Positions 37,102 through 46,669 are shown, counted from the first letter of the stretch. The stretch is 64,000 bases of DNA from Pseudomonas thivervalensis (GCF_001269655.1 NZ_LHVE01000009.1:434001-498000); one strand, 5' to 3'. Program-made: numbers and translations. The notes: generated by a model not told the origin, from the sequence alone.

Positions 37102-37175
37102 ATAAGGTCGGTCATGGGCAAGCCGATTACAGCAGCGCTCACAGAGGCCGACAAACGCCGGGAGGATCGCGCGCT

Positions 37176-37226
37176 GATACTTTTTTAACGCTCATCAGTG
37201 CGCCAGGCGCGGGTTAAAAAAGTATC
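37176..37226. promoter_or_regulatory. Perfect 14-bp inverted repeat between the SDR and AraC genes
   Basis: GATACTTTTTTAAC at 37176-37189 and its exact reverse complement GTTAAAAAAGTATC at 37213-37226, with 23 bases between. Arm centres are 37 bases apart. It lies 81 bases before araC and about 175 bases before the SDR gene. Likely operator for the AraC regulator, with autoregulation. Confidence 0.65.
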
Positions 37227-37306
37227 GGTGGACGATCAGGTCGAGGCTGGCGAAGCGCTGCGCACTCGGCGTAAGGTGCCCGCTATAACGCTAAAAGAGG
37301 CGCGAC

Positions 37307-38236
37307 ATGCCTGATCACCGAACGCCCCTGTTCGAGCAGCGACCGGCCGAACTGGAAGTCATCCTGCCTGAGCCCGAACACAGTTTTCGCTGGTACGAGC
37401 ATGACTACCCGTACCCGCTGGCGCGCTGGAATCATCACCCTGAATTTGAAATCCACCTGATCCGCCAGGGCAGCGGCAAACTGTTGGCGGGCGACTACAT
37501 CGGTCCGTTTGGCCCAGGCCATGTGGCGATGATCGGCCCGGACTTGCCCCACGACTGGATGGGCGACCTGGCGCCGGGCGAGCACTTGGCCGGACGCGAC
37601 GTGGTGTTGCAATTCGACGGCGCCACGCTGCTGACCTTGCGCCGCACCCTGCCTGAACTGGGGGATCTGCAGGGGCTGTTCGAACGTGCCCGGCGTGGCT
37701 TGGCCTTCGCAGGCGGCACCGCGCTGAGGGCCGCGCACCTGCTGGAAGCCATCGGCCTGGCCCAGGGGCTGGCGCGGTTGGCGCTGTTCCTCGAGCTGCT
37801 CCATGCCCTCAACCAAGCCTCTGGCGACGAGGCCCTGAGCCTGGCGAGCCCCTGCTACGCGCCGACCCTCGATGCGCGCAGTTCCGAGCGCATCCATAAA
37901 GCCTTCGAGTACCTGCAAGCCGAACTCACCGGCGACCTGCGCCTGTCGGTGATCGCCCGTCAATTGGACATGAGCGAGCCGGGCTTCTCGCGGTTCTTCA
38001 AGCGCATCACCGGGCATGGCTTCATCGACTTGATGCGCAAGTTGCGGGTCCAGCGCGCCTGCCGTTTGCTGTTGCAGAGCGAAATGCCGGTGACCGATAT
38101 CTGTTTTGAAGTGGGCTACAACAACCTGTCCAACTTCAATCGGCATTTCCGCATCGAGATGAACCAGACCCCCAGCGAGTATCGCCGGGGCGCTTCTGCC
38201 TTGCCTGACGGAGCCTGTCATGTTGAATGTCGTTGA
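37307..38236 (+). CDS. AraC-family transcriptional regulator
   Basis: 309 residues: N-terminal cupin-like sensing domain (WNHHPEFEIHLIRQGSGKLL; FGPGHVAMIGPDLPHDWMG) and C-terminal double helix-turn-helix (LSVIARQLDMSEPGFSRFFK; VTDICFEVGYNNLSNFNRHF). It resembles activators of sugar or sugar-alcohol genes, in keeping with the divergent sorbitol dehydrogenase-like gene. AGAGGCG lies eight bases before the ATG. Its 3' end overlaps the next gene by 17 bases. Confidence 0.88.
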   Translation: MPDHRTPLFEQRPAELEVILPEPEHSFRWYEHDYPYPLARWNHHPEFEIHLIRQGSGKLLAGDYIGPFGPGHVAMIGPDLPHDWMGDLAPGEHLAGRDVVLQFDGATLLTLRRTLPELGDLQGLFERARRGLAFAGGTALRAAHLLEAIGLAQGLARLALFLELLHALNQASGDEALSLASPCYAPTLDARSSERIHKAFEYLQAELTGDLRLSVIARQLDMSEPGFSRFFKRITGHGFIDLMRKLRVQRACRLLLQSEMPVTDICFEVGYNNLSNFNRHFRIEMNQTPSEYRRGASALPDGACHVECR

Positions 38237-38855
38237 ACAGCCAGCCAGCGCATCCCTGCGCCAGCGGATGGAAAAGGCCGGTTGCGCCTTCGAGTTCCTG
38301 GTGCTCGCGCCCGAGGTGAGTGAAGCGGTTGACGAGGCGCTCCATCGCCAGGCCGTGGACCTGTTGTTCCAGCAGATCAAGGCGCAGTGGCTGGAACGTC
38401 ACCGCCAACTGACCCTCGATCCGCGCTATGCCGAGGTTGCGCCCCCCACCATGGTTTGGGATTTGAACAAGGCTGTCGCCAAACCGCTGAACCGCGACGA
38501 GGTGACTCGACTCATGCGCGCCGACGCGGGCGAACGCAATCAGCAGCCCTACGCCTTGTACGCAGACTTCTGCGAACCGCCCTATGGCACCCGGTTCAGC
38601 GACGACGCGACGCAAGCGCTGTTCCAGACGTGGCTCGATCTGCTCGGGCTCGAAGAAGGGGGCGATGTCGTGGTGTTGAGTTGGGTCGACAACTTCAACT
38701 TCAATTGGACGGCCAGCGACGAGCCTGATCCGGCACGGGAGCCCTGGAGCGATTATTTCGACGATGGCCTGGAGTGGTGGGGCGTCTGGTGCCTGAGCAT
38801 CTGGAACCCCAAGCGTCGGACGCTCGCGGTGCTGGCGGCGAGCACCACGGATTGA
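38220..38855 (+). CDS. Uncharacterised soluble protein overlapping araC
   Basis: 211 residues, not recognised. No signal or membrane segment. It is acidic and tryptophan-rich in the C-terminal half (VVVLSWVDNFNFNWTASDEP; DDGLEWWGVWCLSIWNPKRR), with a conserved-looking LYADFCEPPYGTRFSDDA in the middle. The ATG (38220) has GGAG eight bases upstream and lies inside the last codons of araC, so the two are co-transcribed and probably coupled. Base composition is like its neighbours. Confidence 0.7.
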   Translation: MLNVVEQPASASLRQRMEKAGCAFEFLVLAPEVSEAVDEALHRQAVDLLFQQIKAQWLERHRQLTLDPRYAEVAPPTMVWDLNKAVAKPLNRDEVTRLMRADAGERNQQPYALYADFCEPPYGTRFSDDATQALFQTWLDLLGLEEGGDVVVLSWVDNFNFNWTASDEPDPAREPWSDYFDDGLEWWGVWCLSIWNPKRRTLAVLAASTTD

Positions 38856-38878
38856 GTTGCAGTCGCTCTGCCTCCCGA

Positions 38879-38968
38879 TGGGAGCGGGTCTGCTCGCGAT
38901 GACGCCAGCCCAGCCAACATCAATGCCAACTGACCCACCGCCATCACGAGCAAGCTCGCTCCCACAGG
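38879..38968. repeat. REPIN, family B
   Basis: Left arm GGGAGCGGGTCTGCTCGCGA (degenerate) and right arm CGAGCAAGCTCGCTCCCACA. First of two neighbouring REPINs. Confidence 0.85.
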
Positions 38969-39011
38969 GGATTTGTGCTGGGCACAGACCTTGTGGTCAC
39001 CCAGAAACCAG

Positions 39012-39102
39012 TGTGGGAGCGAGCCTGCTCGCGATGACGTCAGTGCATCCGACAAACATGCAAGCTGGCCCACCGCCTTCGCGAGCAAGCCCGCTCCCAC
39101 AG
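39012..39102. repeat. REPIN, family B
   Basis: Left arm TGTGGGAGCGAGCCTGCTCG, right arm GCGAGCAAGCCCGCTCCCAC. It follows the previous REPIN by about 45 bases. Confidence 0.87.
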
Positions 39103-39114
39103 TAGGTTAGGTGT

Positions 39115-40890
39115 TTAGTCTGAATGAATCCTTTGATGCTTCTTCAACCGATAGGCGAACTGCGCCCGGCTCAGTCCCAACGAGCGCGCGGCCGCCGCCA
39201 GGTTGCCGCTGCTCAGTTGCAGGGCTTCGCTGATCAGGCGTGATTCCAGGCCGTCAATGGAGAAGTCCGCGTCCAGTTGGCTGAGGGACTGGAGCAGCGC
39301 CGGTTTTTCCGTTGCATCGTTGGCAGCCAGGCCCATGGGCGAGAGGCCGCCGAGGTGGTCCACGGAGTACGCATCCACCGGTAATTGCTCATTGCGAAAC
39401 AGATGGACCAGATCGATCGCCTGGCCTTCTTCGCTGGCGATCAGGCCCCGCTCGATGAGGTTCTGCAATTCCCGCACGTTGCCCGGAAAGTCATAGCGTA
39501 ACAGCACCTTCAAGGCGCGCATGGTCAGCCCCATCGGCGTGCGGCCGTATTCCTGGCAAAAGCGCTTGAGGAAGGCATTGATCAGCAATGGTATGTCATC
39601 GCGGCGCTCGCGCAGGGGCGGCAGGGCGATGGGGTAGACGTTGAGCCGGTAGAACAGGTCTTCACGGAACGCGCCGTCCGCCACGGCCTTGCGCAGGTCG
39701 ATGTTGGTGGCCGCCACGACCCGCACATCGACCTTGATGCCATGGCCACCGCCGACCCGTTCGATTTCCCGCTCCTGCAAGGCGCGCAGCAGCTTGCTTT
39801 GCCCGGCCAGGCTCAGGCAAGTGATCTCGTCCAAAAACAACGTGCCACCATGGGCGCGTTCGAAACGCCCGGGGCGTGAATGGGTGGCCCCGGTGTAGGC
39901 GCCGCGCTCGACGCCGAACAGTTCGGCCTCGATCAGGTTGTCGGGGATGGCCGCGCAATTGAGGGCGATGAACGGACCATCACGGCGGCGACTCAGTTGG
40001 TGCAACTGGCGGGCGAACATCTCCTTGCCCACGCCGGATTCGCCGCTGACCAGCACGGTGGCAGGGGTCAAGGCCACCCGCTGCAAGGCCTGGGTCGCGG
40101 CGTTGAAGGCGGCGCTGGCACCGATCAGCGGCTGTTCGCTGTCCGGCAGCGGGGCGGCTCCGGCGACATTGTCGGACTGAATATCAGCGCGCGGAACGAC
40201 TGTCGTCGGTGAAGCATTGAGGTAATTCAGGTCCTGCTCGATGTCACCCCATTGTTCGGCAGTCTTGCCGACGACTCGGCAGCGCTCGTGGCCCATGCCC
40301 CGGCATTCCACTTCGCGGAAGACCACCAGTTGGCCGAACAGCCCGCTGACGAAACCGATGGCGTAGCCCAGCTCAGTCCAGCACACCGGGTCCTGCCCGG
40401 TGCCATAGGCGGCGACATGCTCGTCGGCCTCGCAGGAGTGATGCCAGAGAAACTCCCCTTCATAGAACCCCGAGTCGGCGTCGAACTTGAAATGCAGCGG
40501 CTCGACCTTGGTCATGCCTTCGAGGGTATGCAGGTGCGTGCCGGCACGGAACACCGCCGCGGCGTCGGCGTGGGGCCAGCGTTCGCGAATCAGCCGAGCG
40601 TCGCGGGCGCCGGAGGAATAGCCGGTGCGGGTGAGCATGCCGCGGGCCTGCTCCAGCCCCTGGCGCTCGATGATTTCACGGCGCAACGCACCGAAGGAGG
40701 AACTGTGCAGCAGCAACATGCGCTGGTCGTTGAGCCAGATGCGGCCATCGTCGGGGGAGAAAAACAGGCACGCGGTGAGCTCTGCCGTGGTGGGCGAACT
40801 GCTGTCGCTCAGCTCGTTACTGTCACCCCGTGGATGGAAATGCTCGGTGGCGATCCGGTGGTCCGGCAACTGGCAGTGGGGATTATTCAT
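39115..40890 (-). CDS. XylR/DmpR-type sigma-54-dependent activator
   Basis: 591 residues in four parts: XylR_N activator-of-aromatic-catabolism domain (about 35-135), V4R domain with paired cysteines ([15 protein letters not shown]), AAA+ domain (Walker A GESGVGKE, sigma-54 contact loop GAYTGA in place of GAFTGA, Walker [10 protein letters not shown]) and a Fis-type helix-turn-helix at the end ([20 protein letters not shown]). Such regulators bind an aromatic effector directly and activate -24/-12 promoters. It is divergent from the aldehyde dehydrogenase operon whose upstream region has both a palindrome and a sigma-54 promoter. The effector is probably an aromatic alcohol or aldehyde (inference). 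Confidence 0.92.
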   Translation of the reverse strand: MNNPHCQLPDHRIATEHFHPRGDSNELSDSSSPTTAELTACLFFSPDDGRIWLNDQRMLLLHSSSFGALRREIIERQGLEQARGMLTRTGYSSGARDARLIRERWPHADAAAVFRAGTHLHTLEGMTKVEPLHFKFDADSGFYEGEFLWHHSCEADEHVAAYGTGQDPVCWTELGYAIGFVSGLFGQLVVFREVECRGMGHERCRVVGKTAEQWGDIEQDLNYLNASPTTVVPRADIQSDNVAGAAPLPDSEQPLIGASAAFNAATQALQRVALTPATVLVSGESGVGKEMFARQLHQLSRRRDGPFIALNCAAIPDNLIEAELFGVERGAYTGATHSRPGRFERAHGGTLFLDEITCLSLAGQSKLLRALQEREIERVGGGHGIKVDVRVVAATNIDLRKAVADGAFREDLFYRLNVYPIALPPLRERRDDIPLLINAFLKRFCQEYGRTPMGLTMRALKVLLRYDFPGNVRELQNLIERGLIASEEGQAIDLVHLFRNEQLPVDAYSVDHLGGLSPMGLAANDATEKPALLQSLSQLDADFSIDGLESRLISEALQLSSGNLAAAARSLGLSRAQFAYRLKKHQRIHSD

Positions 40891-40907
40891 TGTTATGCCC
40901 CTGATGG

Positions 40908-40930
40908 CAGGTGATCGAAATGATCACCTG
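40908..40930. promoter_or_regulatory. Probable upstream activating sequence (palindrome)
   Basis: CAGGTGATC-GAAAT-GATCACCTG, perfect 9-base arms with a 5-base spacer. The TGATC/GATCA core is like the XylR-type site. It is centred about 175 bases upstream of the -12 element and 30 bases from the regulator's own start. A weaker dyad AGTTAT-N5-ATAACT follows at 40938-40954. Confidence 0.7.
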
Positions 40931-41080
40931 GCGAGATAGTTATTAAGCATAACTTTATCAAATGAACAAGCGGCAGCTGGCCAACGGCCAGGTCGGCGTC
41001 GGCTCCGGGTCCGTCGTGCCCGGCGAAGAGCCTTGAACCAGAGCCCTGCGCCAGGTTTATCAAGGTCTGCGGGCAAAACC

Positions 41081-41096
41081 GGCACAGCGCTTGCTC
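41081..41096 (+). promoter_or_regulatory. Sigma-54 (-24/-12) promoter of the aromatic alcohol operon
   Basis: CGGCACAGCGCTTGCT fits the YTGGCACG-N4-TTGCW consensus: GG at 41082-41083 and GC at 41094-41095, correct 10-base spacing. Transcription should begin near 41107, about 67 bases before the first gene. Confidence 0.75.
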
Positions 41097-41173
41097 AGCA
41101 CTTGCACGGCGTTTGCGTCGACACCTTCCAGGTGCGGCAAACGATGACAACAACAAAGAGCCGGGAGTGTTAA

Positions 41174-42646
41174 ATGTCTGCACCCAAAAGCCACCTGCTG
41201 TCCCAGGTGATCGAATCGGAATGTGTCTTCAACGGTGACTGGGTGCCTGCCTCGGGCCCGCTGCAATCGATCATCGAGCCGGCCACCGGTGAGCGGCTGA
41301 TGCGCTGTGCCACGGCCGACACCGCCGACATCGCCAAGGCCAGTCGCGACGCCGCCCTCGCTCAGCCGGCATGGGCAGCGCTGGGCCCGCGGCAACGGGC
41401 GGCGATCTTCCGCAAGGCTGCCGATGTGGCCGAGCAATCCTTCGACGAACTGGCGCTGTACGTGGCCCGGGAGACCGGCGCTGCGCTGTTCAAGGGGCAG
41501 CACGAGGTACGCGAAGCCATCGTGCTGTTGCATCAGGCCGCCGGCTTGCTGTCCCAGGCCCACGGGGTGGTCCTGCCCAGCGAGGCGGGGCGTCTGTCCT
41601 ATGCGCGGCGCCAACCCCATGGCGTGGTCGGGGTGATTTCGCCCTTCAACTTTCCCTTGGTGCTGTCCATGCGCTCCGTCGCGCCGGCCCTGGCGGCGGG
41701 CAACGCAGTGGTGCTCAAGCCGGATCCGCAAACCCCGGTGAGCGGCGGTTTCCTCATCGCCCGTTTGTTCGAGGCGGCAGGCCTGCCCAAGGGCTTGCTG
41801 CAAGTGTTGCCCGGCGCGGCGGATGCCGGTGAGGCCCTGTGCCGCGACCCTAACGTGCGCATGATCGCCTTCACCGGTTCCACCGGCGCCGGGCGCAAGG
41901 TCGCCGAAGTGGCCGGGCGCAACCTGAAGAAAGTCGCCCTGGAGTTGGGTGGCAAGAACCCACTGATCATTCTCGAAGACGCCGACCTCGACCTCGCGGC
42001 CCGAAACGCGGCCTGGGGCGCCTGGCTGCATCAAGGGCAGATTTGCATGGCCACCGGCTTGATCCTCGCCCATGAATCCATCGCCGCCGAACTGACCCGC
42101 AAACTGGTGGAAAAGGCCCAGGCCATGACCTTCGGCAACGCCGCCCGCGAAGAGGCCGCGATGGGGCCGCTGATCAATCAGCGGCAGTTGCAACGGGTCC
42201 ACGACATCGTCAGCGACACCGTGCGCGCCGGGGCTCGGCTGGAAGCGGGCGGCGACCATGATCGGCTGTTCTATCAGGCCACCGTGCTCAGTGGCGTGAA
42301 ACCGGGCATGCGCGCGTTCGACGAAGAGGTGTTCGGGCCCGTGGCAACGGTGGTCAGCTTCGCCACGGATGAGGAAGCCATCGAGTTGGCCAATCGCACC
42401 GAGTACGGCTTGGCGGCGGCGATCATTTCACCGTCCGTGGGCCGGGCCATGGCCATTGGCGAGCGATTGCAGTGCGGCATGTTGCACATCAATGACCAGA
42501 CCGTCGCCGATGAGTGCGTCAACCCGTTCGGCGGGCGTGGCGCTTCGGGCAATGGCGGAAGCGTCGGCGGCCCGGCGGACTGGGACGAATACACCCAGTG
42601 GCAGTGGGTGACGGTCAAGGACACGGCGCCGGTCTACCCGTTCTGA
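41174..42646 (+). CDS. Aromatic aldehyde dehydrogenase (benzaldehyde/vanillin type)
   Basis: 490 residues, NAD(P)-dependent ALDH. Catalytic Cys291 in HQGQICMATG, ELGGKNPLIILED with the general base, FTGSTGAGRKVAEVAG cofactor loop. It is of the XylC/benzaldehyde-vanillin dehydrogenase branch and not the shorter CalB type, although the next gene is CalA-like. It is probably the second step in oxidising aromatic alcohols to acids, such as coniferaldehyde to ferulate. GACAACAACAAAGAG (41147-41161) and GGGAG lie before the ATG. First gene after the sigma-54 promoter. Confidence 0.87.
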   Translation: MSAPKSHLLSQVIESECVFNGDWVPASGPLQSIIEPATGERLMRCATADTADIAKASRDAALAQPAWAALGPRQRAAIFRKAADVAEQSFDELALYVARETGAALFKGQHEVREAIVLLHQAAGLLSQAHGVVLPSEAGRLSYARRQPHGVVGVISPFNFPLVLSMRSVAPALAAGNAVVLKPDPQTPVSGGFLIARLFEAAGLPKGLLQVLPGAADAGEALCRDPNVRMIAFTGSTGAGRKVAEVAGRNLKKVALELGGKNPLIILEDADLDLAARNAAWGAWLHQGQICMATGLILAHESIAAELTRKLVEKAQAMTFGNAAREEAAMGPLINQRQLQRVHDIVSDTVRAGARLEAGGDHDRLFYQATVLSGVKPGMRAFDEEVFGPVATVVSFATDEEAIELANRTEYGLAAAIISPSVGRAMAIGERLQCGMLHINDQTVADECVNPFGGRGASGNGGSVGGPADWDEYTQWQWVTVKDTAPVYPF

Positions 42647-42714
42647 CCGGCCGGTTTTACCGGGCCCGATGAGCTGGGCCCTGCGGGTACACAAAAATAA
42701 GAAGAGGACTCAAC

Positions 42715-43482
42715 ATGAAACTCGACAACAAGATTGTGCTGGTGACCGGTGTTTCGTCGGGTATCGGTGCTGCCACGGCGAGCCTGCTGCGCGCTCACGG
42801 CGCCCAGGTAATCGGCGTGGACCTCAAGGCACCGCACATGACCCTGGACGGTTTTGTGCAGGGCGACTTGAGCAGCGCCGAGAACATCGAGCGGTTGCTG
42901 CCACAACTGCCCGCACGATTCGACAGCCTGTGCAACATTGCCGGCGTGCCGGGCACCGCCAACCCGCAATTGTTGGCGCGGGTCAATTACCTCGGGTTGC
43001 GCCATTTGAGCCGTGCGCTGCTGCCGCGCATCAGTGCGGGCGGCAGCATCGTCAATATCGCCTCGATCCTTGGCGCCGAATGGCCGCTGCGCCTGGAACA
43101 GCACAAGGCGCTGGCGCGCATCGAAGATTTTGCCGCCGCGCAGGCCTGGCTGGCCGACCACCCGGTGCCGGACCAGACCTGCTACCAGTACTTCAAGGAA
43201 GCCTTGATCGTCTGGAACTACCTGCAGGCCCAGCCCTGGTTCCTTGAGCATTCGGTGCGCATGAACAGCGTCGCGCCAGGCCCGGTGTTCACGCCCATCC
43301 TCGACGACTTCGTGAGCATGCTCGGCGAGGCCCGGACCCAGGCCGATGCCCACCGCATGAAACGTCCCGCTTATGCCGATGAGGTGGCGGCGGTGATCGC
43401 TTTCCTGTGTGCCGACGAGTCGCGCTGGATCAACGGCGTCAACCTGCCGGTCGATGGTGGATTGGCCTCCACCTACATCTGA
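42715..43482 (+). CDS. calA: Coniferyl-alcohol dehydrogenase-like SDR (CalA type)
   Basis: 255 residues, short-chain dehydrogenase: VTGVSSGIGAATASLLRAHG, CNIAGVPGTANPQLLARVNY, Ser in VNIASILGAEWP, the YQYFK active-site motif, and end WINGVNLPVDGGLASTYI. Length and many of these stretches match what I recall of Pseudomonas CalA, which oxidises coniferyl alcohol to coniferaldehyde; related enzymes are 3-alpha-hydroxysteroid dehydrogenases. The substrate is therefore probable, not proven. GAAGAGG precedes the ATG within a CA tract (42690-42707). It follows the aldehyde dehydrogenase by 68 bases. Confidence 0.82.
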   Translation: MKLDNKIVLVTGVSSGIGAATASLLRAHGAQVIGVDLKAPHMTLDGFVQGDLSSAENIERLLPQLPARFDSLCNIAGVPGTANPQLLARVNYLGLRHLSRALLPRISAGGSIVNIASILGAEWPLRLEQHKALARIEDFAAAQAWLADHPVPDQTCYQYFKEALIVWNYLQAQPWFLEHSVRMNSVAPGPVFTPILDDFVSMLGEARTQADAHRMKRPAYADEVAAVIAFLCADESRWINGVNLPVDGGLASTYI

Positions 43483-43573
43483 AATGCGCACCCGTAGACA
43501 ACGGCGCAAGCCGTGACCTGAGCGTGTTGGCTGCCAAAGCCATGCCCAAAAATAACAATAATGAGAAGCGTCC

Positions 43574-45223
43574 ATGGATAACGTCAAAGATAGCTTTCGT
43601 TTCAAGCATTGCGCGCTGTTCCTGGCGTTATGCAGCACCGGTGTGATGGTCGACCGGGTCGAGGCCATGCAAATGGACCTGGGTGACTCCGACTGGAAAC
43701 TGCGCTGGGACAACACCATCAAGTACAGCCAGGCCTGGCGCCTGCAAGGGCAGGACAGTCGCTTGGTCAACGCGCCAACCGCCAACGGCCTGTACCCCTC
43801 GATCCAGAGCCAGGGCGATAAGAATTTCAGCCGTGGCCTGGTCTCCAACCGCCTGGACCTGTTTTCTGAAATGGACCTCAGCCGACAAAACTATGGGCTG
43901 CGGGTGAGCGGCGCGGCTTGGTACGACGATGTCTACAACCAGGACACTGACAGCAGCGAACAGCCGAACTTCCTCCATGAAACCCGCGAGCTTCACGGCC
44001 GCGACGCGGAAATTCTCGATGCCTTTGTGTTCGTGCGCGGTGACCTCGGTGAAGACTCCCAGGGCGTGGCGCGCCTGGGCCGACACAGCCTGATCTACGG
44101 CGAAAGCCTGTTCTACGGCGGCAACGGCATTGCCAATGCCCAGGGGCCGACGGATGTCGTCAAATTGCTCAGCGTGCCGGGAACCCAGTTCAAGGAGATC
44201 CTGCGCCCGGTCAATCAGATTTCCGGGCAGTTGCAGATCAACCCGCAACTGTCGGTGGGCGCCTACTATCAGTTCGAGTGGGAGCGTTCCAATCTGCCGG
44301 GTGCGGGCAGCTACCTGAGCGATGTCGATGCCATCGGTTACGGCAGCGGCCCGCTGCGCGAAGTGTTCGGCAACGACACGGTCAATGGCGGCGATCTGAA
44401 ACCGCGCAATTCGGGGCAGGGCGGCATGCAGATCCGCTTCAAACCGAGCGGCACTGAACTGGAGCTGGGTTTTTACGCAGCCCAGTATCACGATAAGGCG
44501 CCGATCGGCTTGTACGCGTACCTGGACGGTCCGGCGGCAGCGGCCAGTGGCTTGCCGATCCTGGGCTCCTATCGCCAGGTCTACGCCGAAGACATCAAGA
44601 CCGCCGGCGTCAGTTTCTCCACCGCTTACGGCCCGTTCAACTTTGCCGGTGAAACCTCGGTGCGCTGGAACGCGCCGCTGGTGAGCAACCTGCAAGTGGT
44701 AGCCCCCGGCGTGGAGGCCGATGGTGGCGACAATGAGCTGTTCGCCAGGGGCAAGACCGCCCACGCCAACCTGTCGGCGATTTACCTGTTATCCCCCACC
44801 GCCTTCTGGGACGGCGGCTCGGCCTTGGCCGAACTGGCCTGGAACCGCACCCTGAGCGTGACCAAGAACGCTGCCGCCCTGGATTCCAACACCACTCGCG
44901 ATGCCACGGCGCTGCGGGTATTGATCGAGCCGGCGTACTTCCAGATTGTCGACGGGATCGACCTGACCGTGCCGATCGGCATGGGGATCGTGCTCGACGG
45001 GCGCTCATCGGCAGTCAACAAATCCGGCTTCGGCAACACCCATTCCGGTGATTGGAGTGTCGGGCTCAAAGCCACCTACCTGCAACGCTGGGACGTCGGC
45101 CTCAACTACGTGAACTTCTTCGGCGCCCCGAAAGCCGGGCTGCGCGAGGACGGCAATTTCAGTTACGGACAGTCGTTGGCCGACCGCGACTTCGTCTCGC
45201 TCTACGTGAAAACCTCATTCTAA
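43574..45223 (+). CDS. DUF1302 family predicted outer-membrane protein
   Basis: 549 residues, signal peptide-like start (FKHCALFLALCSTGVMVDRVEA), then alternating beta-strand sequence typical of DUF1302 (LRWDNTIKYSQAWRLQGQ; NRLDLFSEMDLSRQNYGLRV; ARLGRHSLIYGESLFYGGNG) and a terminal aromatic residue (LYVKTSF), which suggests an outer-membrane beta-barrel. DUF1302 and DUF1329 are nearly always adjacent, often in steroid, terpene or aromatic loci, and probably move hydrophobic substrates. A strong CA tract (43547-43566) precedes the ATG. Confidence 0.85.
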   Translation: MDNVKDSFRFKHCALFLALCSTGVMVDRVEAMQMDLGDSDWKLRWDNTIKYSQAWRLQGQDSRLVNAPTANGLYPSIQSQGDKNFSRGLVSNRLDLFSEMDLSRQNYGLRVSGAAWYDDVYNQDTDSSEQPNFLHETRELHGRDAEILDAFVFVRGDLGEDSQGVARLGRHSLIYGESLFYGGNGIANAQGPTDVVKLLSVPGTQFKEILRPVNQISGQLQINPQLSVGAYYQFEWERSNLPGAGSYLSDVDAIGYGSGPLREVFGNDTVNGGDLKPRNSGQGGMQIRFKPSGTELELGFYAAQYHDKAPIGLYAYLDGPAAAASGLPILGSYRQVYAEDIKTAGVSFSTAYGPFNFAGETSVRWNAPLVSNLQVVAPGVEADGGDNELFARGKTAHANLSAIYLLSPTAFWDGGSALAELAWNRTLSVTKNAAALDSNTTRDATALRVLIEPAYFQIVDGIDLTVPIGMGIVLDGRSSAVNKSGFGNTHSGDWSVGLKATYLQRWDVGLNYVNFFGAPKAGLREDGNFSYGQSLADRDFVSLYVKTSF

Positions 45224-45238
45224 TAAGGTGGATTCGCC

Positions 45239-46600
45239 ATGCAGAACACAGCTTTCCTGAACACCTGCGTCCTCACCCTGGCCCTTGTCGGCATGGGGCT
45301 GGCGCAGGCGGCGGTATCGCCCGAACAGGCCGCCCGTTTGAAAACCGATCTGACCCCCCTGGGCGGTGAGCGTGCCGGCAATGCCGATGGCAGCATCCCG
45401 GCGTGGCAGGGCGGTTACACCCAGGTCACGCCCGGTTATAAACCGGGTGACAAGCGCCCCGATCCATTCGCTAGTGAGAAACCGCTGTACTCGATCAAGG
45501 CCGCGAACATGGAGCAGTACGCCGGCGAGTTGGCCGAAGGCACCAAGCTGCTGCTGAAAAAGTACCCGGACTATCGCCTGGACGTGTACCCGACCCATCG
45601 CTCGGCGGCCGCGCCGCAATGGGTCTATGACAACACCAGCAAGAACGCCACCCGCGCCACGCTGGATGTGGACAGCGAGAAGGTCTCCAGTGCGTATGGC
45701 GGCATCCCGTTCCCGATCCCGGAAAACGGTGCGCAGGTGCTGTGGAATTATCGGTTGTCCTGGCAGGGCGGCGACACCATCAGCTCGCCTTTCGATACCT
45801 GGCTGATGACCGCCGGTGGCAAGAAAGTCCAGGCGACCCGGGCCCAGTACACCTATCAGTTCCCCTATTACGTCGAAGGCGGCAGCCTGGAAAACTATTC
45901 GGGCAAGTACCTGCTGGGCAAGCTGTTCACGGAGTTGCCGTCGTCCAAGGCCGGCGAAGGCCTGATGACCCATTGGGACCTGGACCCGGCCAATCGGGCG
46001 GCCTGGCAGTATCTGGTCGGTCAGAGGCGGGTTCGCCGGGCACCGAACATTGCTTATGACACGCCGGATTTCGTGACCTCCGGCGTCGGCCTGTTCGACG
46101 AAGCGTTCATGCTGTTCGGACCGACCGATCGTTATGACCTCAAGCTGGTGGGCAAAAAGGAACTGCTCGTCACCTACAACAATAACCGCGCCGCCCTGGC
46201 CAAGAGCGACGACCTGGTCAAGGCGAACTTCCTCAACCCGGACCTGGTGCGCTGGGAGAAACATCGGGTCTGGGTGGTCGAGGCCACGCTCAAATCCGGC
46301 AAGCGCCATGTCGTGCCGCGTCGGACCTACTACGTCGACGAGGACTCCTGGCAGATCCTGATGGCCGACGGTTATGACGCCCAGGGGAAGCTCGGCCGGC
46401 AGATGTACTCACTGACGCTGCTGGCGCCGGACCTGCCGGCCTTTACCGCACAGGTCATGTGGGGCAGCTACAACCTCGACACCGGGGCCTACTTCCTCAA
46501 CTCATCGAGCAACGACCTGACGGTTCAGTACCAGAAAGTCGCGAAGCCTTCGGCGTCCTATTTCACGCCGGATGCGATGGCCAACGAAAACATGCGTTGA
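45239..46600 (+). CDS. DUF1329 family periplasmic protein
   Basis: 453 residues with a signal peptide (LALVGMGLAQAA), then DUF1329 sequence (LTPLGGERAGNADGSIPAWQ; GYKPGDKRPDPFASEKPLYS; RYDLKLVGKKELLVTYNNNR). The fold of the family is related to LolA/LolB-type lipid carriers, so it may ferry a hydrophobic compound across the periplasm between the DUF1302 barrel and the MMPL protein (inference). It starts 15 bases after the DUF1302 stop with AAGG in the ribosome site. Confidence 0.85.
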   Translation: MQNTAFLNTCVLTLALVGMGLAQAAVSPEQAARLKTDLTPLGGERAGNADGSIPAWQGGYTQVTPGYKPGDKRPDPFASEKPLYSIKAANMEQYAGELAEGTKLLLKKYPDYRLDVYPTHRSAAAPQWVYDNTSKNATRATLDVDSEKVSSAYGGIPFPIPENGAQVLWNYRLSWQGGDTISSPFDTWLMTAGGKKVQATRAQYTYQFPYYVEGGSLENYSGKYLLGKLFTELPSSKAGEGLMTHWDLDPANRAAWQYLVGQRRVRRAPNIAYDTPDFVTSGVGLFDEAFMLFGPTDRYDLKLVGKKELLVTYNNNRAALAKSDDLVKANFLNPDLVRWEKHRVWVVEATLKSGKRHVVPRRTYYVDEDSWQILMADGYDAQGKLGRQMYSLTLLAPDLPAFTAQVMWGSYNLDTGAYFLNSSSNDLTVQYQKVAKPSASYFTPDAMANENMR

Positions 46601-46669
46601 ACCGGTGGCGGCCGTGGCGAGGAGGAGGTTCGTCGCGGTCGCTTACGATTCTCCTGGCGGGATAACGAT

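Noticed and set aside
38879..39102. Regularly spaced repeats that might be read as a small CRISPR array
   Set aside because: The units are palindromic REP arms in inverted pairs, not direct repeats with unique spacers, and no cas gene is present.
41104..41119. Second sigma-54-like element TTGCACGGCGTTTGCG
   Set aside because: It lacks the GG of the -24 element; the site at 41081-41096 fits much better.
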